Below, piece after piece: positions 1-8,112 of a DNA stretch of 64,000 nucleotides. The position numbers and the translations under genes are program-made. The DNA is taken from contig PLCS01000008.1 in NCBI GenBank assembly GCA_003134855.1, positions 124,001 to 188,000 of the forward strand, in the 5' to 3' direction. The stretch is from Acidobacteriaceae bacterium (GTDB lineage Bacteria; Acidobacteriota; Terriglobia; Terriglobales; Acidobacteriaceae). Each line of letters begins with the position of its first letter. Positions within the stretch are counted from its first letter, which is position 1. The notes below the pieces were generated by a model. It saw only the letters and a program-made list of their open reading frames with translations. It was not told the DNA's origin and ran no database searches.

Positions 1-217
1 TGAACGTAGCGGCGCAGAGAATTCAACGCACATATCTCACTCTGCCCGATGCTATCCTTGGTTGGGGTCTACCAAGTTGAGCGCTGAGGCCTACCATCTT
101 ACAAACAAGAAGGCCTATCACCCTATTAAACACCTTGATGCTATACATCTCGTTTTACCCTCCAATTGTCGTGCCTAATGTCACGAAGATTACTTGCGCC
201 CATCTCATTAGTTAGGC

Positions 218-240
218 GGGTGGCCCAAATCTCAATCTAC
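218..240 (+). repeat. Degenerate REP half-element
   Basis: GGGTGGCCCA followed by AATCTCAATC repeats the start of the REP hairpin at 251-283, but the second stem arm is not retained. It reads as a decayed or partial REP unit just outside the RAYT gene. Confidence 0.5.
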
Positions 241-777
241 CACGATGAATGGGTGGCCCAGGTCTCGACTTTGAGACCTGGGATCGAGTAGCCCATCTCT
301 TCGCGCCCCGGTCCAGAAAGACTCGATTTCAACGGTCCCGATCTCTCCCGTCGCGTAATACCGGAAGCTGGACCATTTCCACTCTTCGGGCTTCTCGACT
401 AAATTGCGCTGGACTGGATTGCGATGCATATAGTGCAGCTTCTCGACGCGCTTCTCTTCATTGTGCACGTTGAAATCATAGTAACGCGGCTGCCAGAATG
501 GTTTCTGCTTGCTTTGCACGGAAACCGATAGCTTCAATGCTTGAATCGCCTTGGGAAGCAGAGCCTTTTTCGGCTCGCTGACCAGTAGATGAACGTGATC
601 TGGCATAACCACGTAGCCGGAAACGATAAAGTCGTAGCAGAGACGCATGGCTTCAAGCGAACGTTCGAAAAGTTCACGCGCCGACGCTGTGCCGAGGTGT
701 TCCAATCGGTGATAGCAGCCGAAGGTGATGAAGTGGAAGCAACCGCATTGCTGGTAACGAACAAGCCCTTTTGGCAT
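232..777 (-). CDS. REP-associated tyrosine transposase (RAYT, Y1/IS200-like)
   Basis: 181-residue protein of the HUH/Y1 transposase superfamily. The metal-binding HUH motif is visible as PDHVHLL near residue 60, and the downstream YYDFNVH segment supplies the candidate catalytic tyrosine. The conserved HRNPVQRNLV and EWKWSSFRYY blocks are typical of RAYTs. Family knowledge: RAYTs are single-copy, vertically inherited transposases that process REP/REPIN hairpins. The gene is framed by REP hairpins in opposite orientation (251-283, inside the 3' end, and 849-883, upstream), the standard RAYT arrangement. It appears intact. No other insertion-sequence gene lies nearby. Confidence 0.9.
   Translation of the reverse strand: MPKGLVRYQQCGCFHFITFGCYHRLEHLGTASARELFERSLEAMRLCYDFIVSGYVVMPDHVHLLVSEPKKALLPKAIQALKLSVSVQSKQKPFWQPRYYDFNVHNEEKRVEKLHYMHRNPVQRNLVEKPEEWKWSSFRYYATGEIGTVEIESFWTGARRDGLLDPRSQSRDLGHPFIVVD
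251..283 (+). repeat. REP hairpin, 3' side of the RAYT gene
   Basis: CCCAGGTCTC (257-266) pairs perfectly with GAGACCTGGG (273-282) around a 6-base loop and is preceded by GGGTGG. The unit overlaps the 3' end of the RAYT gene and is the inverse of the unit at 849-883. Confidence 0.85.
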
Positions 778-848
778 GGCTTCATCCTACATCCAAAGCT
801 ACTTATCCGATCCATAGAAAACGAGAAGCGGCGGATTGAGGTTCTTCG

Positions 849-883
849 TTTCCCAGGTCTCAATATCGAGACCTGGGCCACCC
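849..883 (-). repeat. REP hairpin, 5' side of the RAYT gene
   Basis: CCCAGGTCTC (852-861) and GAGACCTGGG (868-877) form a 10-bp stem. TTTCCCAGG at the left edge and TGGGCCACCC at the right edge match the edges of the dispersed elements at 36675, 48732 and elsewhere. Together with 251-283 it gives the inverted pair expected around a RAYT. Confidence 0.85.
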
Positions 884-932
884 ATCGGTTAACTTTAAGC
901 AGGACCGGCGCCGCAGGCGGTAAAATGCGGTC

Positions 933-2786
933 ATGCCAGTTTATCGCTCACGAACCTCGACGCATGGACGCAATATGGCCGGAGCGCGCAGCCTTTGGCG
1001 CGCCACCGGGATGCAGGACGGCGACTTCGGCAAGCCCATCATCGCCGTTGCCAACTCCTTCACTCAGTTTGTTCCCGGCCACGTCCATCTGAAGGACCTG
1101 GGCCAGCTGGTCGCACGGGAGATCGAGCGCGCGGGAGGCGTGGCCAAGGAGTTCAACACCATTGCGATTGATGACGGCATCGCCATGGGCCACGACGGAA
1201 TGCTCTACAGCCTGCCCTCGCGCGAGCTGATCGCCGATTCGGTTGAGTACATGGTCAATGCCCATTGCGCCGATGCGCTGGTGTGCATCTCCAACTGCGA
1301 CAAGATCACGCCGGGAATGCTGATGGCCTCGATGCGCCTGAACATCCCCGTGGTCTTCGTCTCCGGCGGGCCGATGGAAGCGGGCAAGGTCAAGCTGAGC
1401 AACAATATCGTCAAGGCCGTGGACCTGATCGACGCGATGATCGTGGCCGGCGATCCCAAGGTGAGCGACGCGGACGTGGAGGAATACGAGCGCTCGGCCT
1501 GCCCTACCTGCGGCTCGTGCTCGGGAATGTTCACCGCGAATTCGATGAACTGCCTGGTCGAGGCTTTGGGCCTGGGGCTGCCGGGAAACGGCTCCGTGCT
1601 GGCCACCCACAGCGACCGCAAGGAAATCTTCCTGCGGGCGGGGCGGACCATCGTCGATCTGGCCAAGCGCTACTACGAACAGGGCGACGAAAGCGTGCTG
1701 CCGCGATCAATTGCGAGCTTTGAGGCCTTCGAGAATGCCATGACGCTGGACATCGCGATGGGCGGCTCGACGAATACGGTTCTGCATCTGCTGGCGGTGG
1801 CGCAGGAGGGCGAGACGCCCTTCACGATGGCCGACATCGACCGCCTCTCGCGCCGCGTTCCCAATCTTTGCAAGGTGGCCCCTTCCGCGCCCAGCGTGCA
1901 TCTGGAAGATGTGCATCGCGCCGGCGGAATCTTCGCCATTCTTGCCGAGCTGGATCGCGCCGGACTACTGCATCGCTCGGCGCACACCGTTCATGCGGCG
2001 ACCATGGGCGAAGCCATCGACAAGCTGGATGTGAAAGGCGCGCCAACGGCGGCGATTGCCGAGTTCTATCGCGCCGCTCCGGGCGGCGTGCGCACGACGG
2101 AAGCCTTCAGCCAAAGTAATCGTTATGACGAGCTGGACCTGGACCGCGCCAACGGCGTGATCCGCGATCTGGAGCACGCCTTCAGCAAGGATGGGGGGCT
2201 GGCGGTTCTCTTCGGCAATATCGCAGAGGAGGGCTGCATTGTGAAGACAGCGGGCGTCGATCCGGCGCACCTGACCTTCACGGGGCCGGCGCGGATCTTC
2301 GAGAGCCAGGACTCGGCGGTGGAGGCGATTCTGGGCGACAAGGTCGTTCCCGGCGATGTGGTGCTGATTCGCTACGAAGGGCCAAGGGGCGGTCCGGGGA
2401 TGCAGGAGATGCTCTATCCGACCAGCTATCTGAAGTCGAAGGGGTTGGGAAAGGCCTGTGCCCTGATTACCGACGGGCGCTTCTCCGGCGGATCCTCCGG
2501 ACTCTGTATCGGGCATATTTCGCCGGAGGCAGCCGATGGCGGCTCACTGGCGCTGGTCGAGGAAGGCGACACCATCGAGATCGACATTCCCAAGCGCGTG
2601 CTGCGCGTAGCTCTCTCGGACGAGCAACTACAAGCCCGGCGCAAGGCCGCGGAGGCCAAGGGCGCAGCCGCATGGAAGCCCGCCACGCGCAACCGCAAGG
2701 TTTCGCAGGCGTTGCAGGCCTATGCCGCGATGACCACCAGCGCGGCGCGCGGCGCGGTGCGCGATGTGAGCCGAATCCAGAAGTAG
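933..2786 (+). CDS. ilvD: Dihydroxy-acid dehydratase
   Basis: 617 residues, almost the length of E. coli IlvD and collinear with it from the N-terminal HGRNMAGAR block to the end. The enzyme dehydrates 2,3-dihydroxy-isovalerate and 2,3-dihydroxy-3-methylvalerate, the third step of valine and isoleucine synthesis, in the cytoplasm. Cluster ligands are visible: Cys122 in NCDK, with the Asp/Lys that follow binding Mg, and Cys190/193/196 in [12 protein letters not shown]. The C-terminal DGRFSGG block is present. No other ilv gene is adjacent. The nearest upstream gene is the divergently oriented RAYT. Confidence 0.97.
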   Translation: MPVYRSRTSTHGRNMAGARSLWRATGMQDGDFGKPIIAVANSFTQFVPGHVHLKDLGQLVAREIERAGGVAKEFNTIAIDDGIAMGHDGMLYSLPSRELIADSVEYMVNAHCADALVCISNCDKITPGMLMASMRLNIPVVFVSGGPMEAGKVKLSNNIVKAVDLIDAMIVAGDPKVSDADVEEYERSACPTCGSCSGMFTANSMNCLVEALGLGLPGNGSVLATHSDRKEIFLRAGRTIVDLAKRYYEQGDESVLPRSIASFEAFENAMTLDIAMGGSTNTVLHLLAVAQEGETPFTMADIDRLSRRVPNLCKVAPSAPSVHLEDVHRAGGIFAILAELDRAGLLHRSAHTVHAATMGEAIDKLDVKGAPTAAIAEFYRAAPGGVRTTEAFSQSNRYDELDLDRANGVIRDLEHAFSKDGGLAVLFGNIAEEGCIVKTAGVDPAHLTFTGPARIFESQDSAVEAILGDKVVPGDVVLIRYEGPRGGPGMQEMLYPTSYLKSKGLGKACALITDGRFSGGSSGLCIGHISPEAADGGSLALVEEGDTIEIDIPKRVLRVALSDEQLQARRKAAEAKGAAAWKPATRNRKVSQALQAYAAMTTSAARGAVRDVSRIQK

Positions 2787-2828
2787 CCAGTGTCCGTGAC
2801 CGGACGAAGATGTTCTATCGAATGAGCG

Positions 2829-2878
2829 AACGTGGGCCAGGAGGCCCACGTTACAGCCGGCCGGGAGGCCGGCGTTCC
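2829..2878. repeat. Tandem two-hairpin intergenic repeat, copy 1
   Basis: First stem AACGTGGGCC (2829-2838) / GGCCCACGTT (2843-2852) with an AGGA loop. Second stem GCCGGCC (2856-2862) / GGCCGGC (2867-2873) with a GGGA loop. The same two-hairpin layout, with compensated stem changes, recurs at 26457-26505 and 56260-56306. It sits about 40 bases after the ilvD stop and could also act as a transcription barrier. Confidence 0.8.
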
Positions 2879-3043
2879 ATTACCAAAGGTGGCGCATCTT
2901 TCCACTCGATCGAAACTATAAAAATCGTCCGTCCGTCTTTCTCAATGGAGAATCATTCGCCGTCGCGCGCAATCGCTCCCGGATTTGCGCGTGCAAATGC
3001 AACCACAAGTTCGCAACACAACAAAGATTGGATACCCACTTCT

Positions 3044-5590
3044 ATGTTCCCTCGTTCAATCGCAGCATTGCCGCAGGCAATCCTGCTTTCCGCCTTATTC
3101 GCTGCCCCGCCCGCGTCCTTCGCCGGCGCTCAGATGAAGGTGACCGATAGCGGCTATCTGGATATGCAGGGCTTCAGCGTGATGCTCTATCAGAACACCT
3201 ATCACCCGGTCTTTGTCGATGAGAAGAACGCCGCGATGCAGATGATCCTGCACGGCCAGCGCATCGCCACCAACGGCGACGTGCGCCTGATGCCCACGCC
3301 GGAGCAGTGGGATCTGGTGGCCAAGCTCAAGGGGCACAGCGCCGACAAGGAGCACAATCGCCTCACGGCCGATCTCTCCTTTCCTGCCTACAAGATGGAC
3401 TACACACTGGAGGTGACCGCCGAGCCGGGCGGCGTGCGGGTGAGCGTCAACCTGGACAAGCCTCTGCCGGAGAAGCTGGCTGGGCGCGCGGGCTTCAATC
3501 TGGAGTTCCTGCCGTCGATCTACACGGGAAAGAGTTATGCAGTGGACGGCAAGCAATTCGGCGTGATTCCGCGCAGTCCGCAGGACCCGATGCAACAGGT
3601 GCTGCCGCCGGCCGACGATCCGAAGAAGCTGCCCTACCAGGATGAATGGGACCAGGCGAAGGGCTACACGCAGCCGCTTCCGCTGGTCACTGGAGGCAGC
3701 ATTACGCTGGCGGCGGAGAACCCGCTCTACCGCGTCAATGTCAGCTCCGAGACCGCTCCCGTCTCGCTGTACGACGGCCGCAACCGCGCGCAGAATGGCT
3801 GGTTCGTGCTGCGTTCGCTGATTCCATCCGGTAAAACCGCGGGCGCGGTCGTCTGGCATATTCATCCGGACCTGATCCCGAATTGGACGCGGCCGCCGAT
3901 GGTCGCGCACAGCCAGGCCGGCTACGCTCCCAACTTCCCGAAGGTTGCGGTGATCGAGCTCGATCCGAATTACGATGCGCCGAAGACGGCGAAGTTGGTA
4001 CGCCTGGGCGCGGACGGCACGTACAAGCAGGTCTTCGAGGGGCCGATCAGCGCACCTACGCCGTGGCTGCGCTACCACTATGCGAACTTCGATTTCTCCA
4101 CGGTGAACGAGCCCGGCCTGTATGCGATCGAGTACGCAGGCCAGCGCACCGATCTTTTCCCCATCGGCAGGGACGTGTACAGCCGGAGCTGGCAATCCAG
4201 CCTGGATGGGTTTCTGGCCGTCGAGATGGACCACGTCTCGGTGCGCGAGGGCTACCGGCTGTGGCACGGCGTCTCGCACATGGACGATGCCCGCCAGGCG
4301 CCGCCGAATACCCAGCATTTCGACGGCTACTCGACGGGCCCAAACCTCGATTCGCCCTACAAGCCGGGCGAACACATTCCCGGATTGAATGTGGGCGGCT
4401 GGTTCGACGCCGGCGATTACGACAACGTTGCCCCCAGCCAATACGCGGTCATTGAGAACCTCTCCCTGGCCTACAAAGAGTTCGGCCTGAAGTGGGACGA
4501 ACTCTCGGTGGACGAGACTGCACGTACGGTCGAAATGCATCGACCGGACGGCGTTCCCGACGCCGTGCAGCAGGTCAAGCACGGCGTTCTGCAGGTGCTG
4601 GCTCAGTACAAGGCCGTCGGACACCCATTCATGGGCATGATCGAGCCCACTCTGCGCGGGTATACGCACCTGGGCGATGCCGCCTCCATTACTGATGAGC
4701 GCATCTATTCCGACAAGCTCGGTCCCAACGAGATCGACGGCAATTACTCCGGCAAGCCGGATGACCGCTGGGCCTTCACCACCAAGATGCCGTTCCTGCA
4801 ATACGGCGCGGCAGCGGTGCTGGCCTCCGCATCCACGGCGTTGAAAGGATGGGACGACCCCCTCGCCAAAGAGTGCCTGGAGACCGCCGTCAAGTTGTGG
4901 GATGAGGAGCACGCTCATCCGACGCCCACCCAGGGTTCTTTCTACGGACCTCGCGGTATAGGCGCGATCGGCGAGTGGAGGGCCGCTATACAGTTATTGA
5001 TCGCCACCGAGGGCGGCGAGCCGTACAAAACGCGGGTCCGGGAACTCTTCCCCACCGTGCGCAAGAACTTCGCGTTCGGCGGCTGGATGGCCGTTCTGGC
5101 TCTTCCGTACATGGATGCGGATTTCAAGCAGCAGTTGGAAGAGGTGGTCAAAGCCTACAAGGCAGAAGTGGATGCCGATATGGCCAAGACTCCCTTCGGA
5201 GTTCCGCCCAGCCTTGGCACCTGGGGCGGATCCAGCCAAGTGGCCACATTTGGCTCGCGGATGTACTTCCTGCACAAGGCATTCCCGCAGATTGTGGGTC
5301 CGGAGTATACGCTGCGTGCGGCCAACTATCTGCTGGGCACGCATCCGGGGTCGAGCACCTCGTATATCTCTTCGGTCGGGACGGTTTCCAAGTTGAAAGC
5401 CTACGGAAACAACCGCGCCGATGGAACCTTCATTCCCGGAGGCATGATTCCGGGCTATATCGTGATCAAGCCGGATTTCCCGGAGTGCATCGACGACTTC
5501 GGCTTCCTTTGGTTTGAGAACGAATACACTGTCAGCGTCACCAGCGATTGGATTCTGGCGGCGAATGCGGCTGATGCGCTGACCAAGTGA
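3044..5590 (+). CDS. Secreted GH9 glycoside hydrolase (cellulase-type) with N-terminal Ig-like region
   Basis: 848 residues from the ATG at 3044, chosen because it opens a clear signal peptide (residues 1 to about 29, ending ASFAGA); the frame stays open upstream into ilvD but has no matching start signal. After roughly 370 residues of beta-rich, CelD_N-like sequence comes the GH9 (alpha/alpha)6 domain. GGWFDAGDYD carries the nucleophile-activating Asp455/Asp458, and FENEYTV near residue 825 carries the likely acid Glu827. GH9 enzymes are inverting beta-1,4-glucanases that act outside the inner membrane on cellulose, xyloglucan or mixed-linkage glucan. The exact substrate cannot be read from the sequence. 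It is convergent with the LacI gene, with a terminator between. Confidence 0.9.
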   Translation: MFPRSIAALPQAILLSALFAAPPASFAGAQMKVTDSGYLDMQGFSVMLYQNTYHPVFVDEKNAAMQMILHGQRIATNGDVRLMPTPEQWDLVAKLKGHSADKEHNRLTADLSFPAYKMDYTLEVTAEPGGVRVSVNLDKPLPEKLAGRAGFNLEFLPSIYTGKSYAVDGKQFGVIPRSPQDPMQQVLPPADDPKKLPYQDEWDQAKGYTQPLPLVTGGSITLAAENPLYRVNVSSETAPVSLYDGRNRAQNGWFVLRSLIPSGKTAGAVVWHIHPDLIPNWTRPPMVAHSQAGYAPNFPKVAVIELDPNYDAPKTAKLVRLGADGTYKQVFEGPISAPTPWLRYHYANFDFSTVNEPGLYAIEYAGQRTDLFPIGRDVYSRSWQSSLDGFLAVEMDHVSVREGYRLWHGVSHMDDARQAPPNTQHFDGYSTGPNLDSPYKPGEHIPGLNVGGWFDAGDYDNVAPSQYAVIENLSLAYKEFGLKWDELSVDETARTVEMHRPDGVPDAVQQVKHGVLQVLAQYKAVGHPFMGMIEPTLRGYTHLGDAASITDERIYSDKLGPNEIDGNYSGKPDDRWAFTTKMPFLQYGAAAVLASASTALKGWDDPLAKECLETAVKLWDEEHAHPTPTQGSFYGPRGIGAIGEWRAAIQLLIATEGGEPYKTRVRELFPTVRKNFAFGGWMAVLALPYMDADFKQQLEEVVKAYKAEVDADMAKTPFGVPPSLGTWGGSSQVATFGSRMYFLHKAFPQIVGPEYTLRAANYLLGTHPGSSTSYISSVGTVSKLKAYGNNRADGTFIPGGMIPGYIVIKPDFPECIDDFGFLWFENEYTVSVTSDWILAANAADALTK

Positions 5591-5601
5591 GAGGCCACGA
5601 G

Positions 5602-5644
5602 AGCGGGCAAGAAGCGCTGGTTATCCCAGAGATTCTTGCCCGCT
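5602..5644. terminator. Bidirectional terminator between convergent GH9 and LacI genes
   Basis: Perfect 12-bp stem AGCGGGCAAGAA (5602-5613) / TTCTTGCCCGCT (5633-5644). The loop contains a smaller CTGG/CCAG stem. It lies in the 66-base gap between two converging genes. Confidence 0.75.
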
Positions 5645-5656
5645 AGCGTAGCTGAC

Positions 5657-6727
5657 TCAGCTCTGCTTCCCGCGGGCGCGCTGGGAATGGGGCGCGGCGG
5701 TCGACTCGCGAATCACCAGTTCGGGCAGGATGGGCACCGTATCCGGAACGGCCTCCTGGGCGCGAATCCGCTGCAAGAGGATGCGCGCGGCCATGATTCC
5801 CATCTGGTTGAGAGGCTGACGAATGGTGGTCAGGCTGGGATTGTAGAAGGCCGCGCTGCGGATATCGTCGAAGCCCATCACCGAGACATCCTCCGGCACC
5901 CGCAGGCCATGATCCTTGCAGGCGCGGATCGCTCCGATGGCGGCCTCATCGTTGTAGCAGACTATGGACGTGAATTCTCCGCCGCGGCTGAGGAGTTCCT
6001 GGGCCGGTCCATATCCCAGCTCCGGAGTGGAAACGCGCAACTGGATCTGCACGGCCAACTCCGGCGGAGGCGCGATCTTCAATTCCCTGGCCACATTCAT
6101 CAGGCATTGCCAGCGTTCGTCGGCGTCGGCGCTATGGCTGCCGCCGCGGATGAAGGCGATTTTGCGGTGCCCCAAATCGTAGAGGTGGCGCAGGGCCAGC
6201 TCCGCGGCGCGGCAGTGATCGAGAACTACGTTCGTCACACCCTTGATCCGGCGATGGCCCGCGACCGCCACGACGGGCAGCTTCATGCTGTGCTCCAGCA
6301 CGGTGTCGATCAGGATAAACCCTTCCACGGAGCGGTCCATGAGCAGACTGGCGTACTCCTCCAGCAGCTCTGGCTTGCCGCGATGGCTGGCGGTGAAATA
6401 GAAGTAACCTTTCTCGACCAGGAACTCCTCGACTCCCGCGATCACCTGCGCGGCATAGTGGTCGTTCAGGTCGGGCACCAGCACGCCGACGGTGAAGGTC
6501 TGGCGCTTGCGCAGCGAGCGCGCGTAGAAGCTGGGCCGATAGTCGAATTTCGCGGCCGCCTCGGTCACCCGGTCCCTGGTCTCCTGGGGAATCGAGCGCA
6601 CGCCGGGAGCGTTATTCAGCACCAGCGAAATGGTGGCTGGAGAGAGATTCAGATACTCGCCCAGAGAACGCAGTCCGACGGGCCGCGCGGGTTGCGGATT
6701 GACCGCTGATTTCGTACGTCTGGCCAT
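5657..6727 (-). CDS. LacI-family transcriptional regulator
   Basis: 356 residues. An N-terminal helix-turn-helix with hinge helix (about 17-75; the recognition segment includes NLSPATISLVLNN) precedes a periplasmic-binding-protein-like effector domain containing VGVLVPDLND, HRKIAFIRGG and VMGFDD. LacI proteins bind palindromic operators and release DNA when a sugar or sugar phosphate binds. Lying between a GH9 gene and the receptor/transporter genes, it is the natural candidate regulator of this polysaccharide locus. Operator candidates are noted at 12036-12073, 15188-15201 and 17265-17309. The effector cannot be deduced. Confidence 0.93.
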   Translation of the reverse strand: MARRTKSAVNPQPARPVGLRSLGEYLNLSPATISLVLNNAPGVRSIPQETRDRVTEAAAKFDYRPSFYARSLRKRQTFTVGVLVPDLNDHYAAQVIAGVEEFLVEKGYFYFTASHRGKPELLEEYASLLMDRSVEGFILIDTVLEHSMKLPVVAVAGHRRIKGVTNVVLDHCRAAELALRHLYDLGHRKIAFIRGGSHSADADERWQCLMNVARELKIAPPPELAVQIQLRVSTPELGYGPAQELLSRGGEFTSIVCYNDEAAIGAIRACKDHGLRVPEDVSVMGFDDIRSAAFYNPSLTTIRQPLNQMGIMAARILLQRIRAQEAVPDTVPILPELVIRESTAAPHSQRARGKQS

Positions 6728-6798
6728 ACAATCCTCTTACATAAACACCAAAGAAACTATCAAATCCCCCGCACTCCGCAGCGCATCACTTCCATCGC

Positions 6799-8010
6799 TT
6801 ACTTTTCCGGCGACTCCGGCGCCGGGGGCTGCACCTGGGGCGGCCGGGCGTGCTCGCTATTGATTCTGTCGAAGAGCGCTTGATCGGCCGCCTTGTTGAC
6901 CTGGTTGGCTTTTTCGAACTCCGCCTTGGCTTCGTCTTTCCTGCCCATCGTCCGGTAGAGCCGTCCCAGCCGCCAGTGAACGTCCACTTCCTCCGGGGCC
7001 AGCCGCTCGGCTTCCTTCATCTCCCGCAGAGCATCGTCCTGGCGGCCCGCGCTGGCATAGAGTATGCCCAGGTCGAGATGAGCGAGAGCCAGTTCAGAGT
7101 CGAGTTTTGCGGCCTTCTCCAGCAACGGAAGGGCGACTTCAGGATGGCCCAGTTGCAGGTCCACGTCGGCCAGATAGGTCATGGCCTGGGCGTGATTCGG
7201 GTTGTTGTCCAACTCGGCCTGAAACTCGCTCGCCGCCTCGGGGTATTGCTTGAGGATCCACAGCACATAGCCCAGGCTGAAGTGCGCGTCGGGCGTCTTG
7301 GGATTGACCTTCAATGCGGCGCGAAACTGCGCAATCGCGCCGTTTCTGTCTTTCATTTCGTCCAGCGCGTCGCCGACCAGCATATCAGCCTCGGCGGACT
7401 CCGCATTCAGCGACAGAATCTCATGATTGGTCTTCACCACGCACTGGTACTGCCTGGACCACAGGCAACTGTGCGCCAGGGCCAGCCGCAAGGGGAGATT
7501 CGGCGTGTCGCGCGCGGCAGCCTGCTGAAGATATGGAACCGCCTCGGCGTATTCGGCCAGCCCATAGTAGGCCATCCCGATGAGGATCGTCAGGCGCTGT
7601 CCCTCGGCGGAAGCCGGTCCCTGGCTTTTGAGCAGCGATTTGAATTCCACAATGGCCTGCTTCAGTTCGCCGCCCTTGAAGAGCGCAAGGCCAAGATTTA
7701 ATTGCAGGCCGGGAATCGCGGGATTCAGCGCCAACGCCTTGCGATAAAGCGGCGCCGCCTCCGCATAGTGTTCCTGGCGCGCTTCCAGCAGACCCAAGTG
7801 AGCGTAAGGCTCCGGGTTCGAGGGATAAGCCTTCAGGTAGAGGCGCCATGCGGCCTCCGCCTCGGCATTCTTGCCTTGCTGCTCCATGGCCAACGCCGTC
7901 TGCCGCTGGCTCGCAGCGTCGCCGGCGGGCTGCCCTGTCGAGTGGGCCGCGGCCAAGACCAGCGTTATCGCGAGGGCGAGGCAGATTCTACGTTGCAGCG
8001 TGGGTCTCAC
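6799..8010 (-). CDS. Secreted or periplasmic TPR-repeat protein
   Basis: 403 residues. A signal peptide (hydrophobic stretch about 9-22, ending near HSTGQ) is followed by about ten tetratricopeptide repeats covering most of residues 30-380, with typical W/LG/Y and A...P spacing (for example YAHLGLLEARQ and AHLDLGILYAS). TPR proteins are protein-interaction scaffolds with no intrinsic activity. In acidobacteria such genes often accompany Oar-like receptors, and this one lies directly downstream of one on the same strand, separated by a strong terminator (8067-8097). The partner is unknown. Confidence 0.85.
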   Translation of the reverse strand: MRPTLQRRICLALAITLVLAAAHSTGQPAGDAASQRQTALAMEQQGKNAEAEAAWRLYLKAYPSNPEPYAHLGLLEARQEHYAEAAPLYRKALALNPAIPGLQLNLGLALFKGGELKQAIVEFKSLLKSQGPASAEGQRLTILIGMAYYGLAEYAEAVPYLQQAAARDTPNLPLRLALAHSCLWSRQYQCVVKTNHEILSLNAESAEADMLVGDALDEMKDRNGAIAQFRAALKVNPKTPDAHFSLGYVLWILKQYPEAASEFQAELDNNPNHAQAMTYLADVDLQLGHPEVALPLLEKAAKLDSELALAHLDLGILYASAGRQDDALREMKEAERLAPEEVDVHWRLGRLYRTMGRKDEAKAEFEKANQVNKAADQALFDRINSEHARPPQVQPPAPESPEK

Positions 8011-8066
8011 TTTTGCACCTAGTTTAATCCAATTGATAGTAGCAATTTGCCGGCGCTTGAAGAAAA

Positions 8067-8097
8067 GGGGCGCGGCAGGGGTTGCCTGCCGCGCCCC
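8067..8097 (-). terminator. Rho-independent terminator of the TonB-dependent receptor
   Basis: Perfect 13-bp GC stem GGGGCGCGGCAGG (8067-8079) / CCTGCCGCGCCCC (8085-8097) with a 5-base loop, 16 bases past the receptor stop. On the minus strand it is followed by CTTTTCTTC. Confidence 0.85.
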
Positions 8098-8112
8098 GGT
8101 AGAGGGTTGAGG

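Noticed and set aside
1-217. Left-edge AT-rich sequence
   Set aside because: No reading frame with a start signal, no tRNA-like box and no clear repeat apart from short GGCCTA words. Left unannotated.
3095-4918. 607-codon minus-strand open frame opposite the GH9 gene
   Set aside because: Low-complexity Arg/Val/His-rich translation typical of antisense to GC-rich genes; the plus strand has a full GH9 domain.
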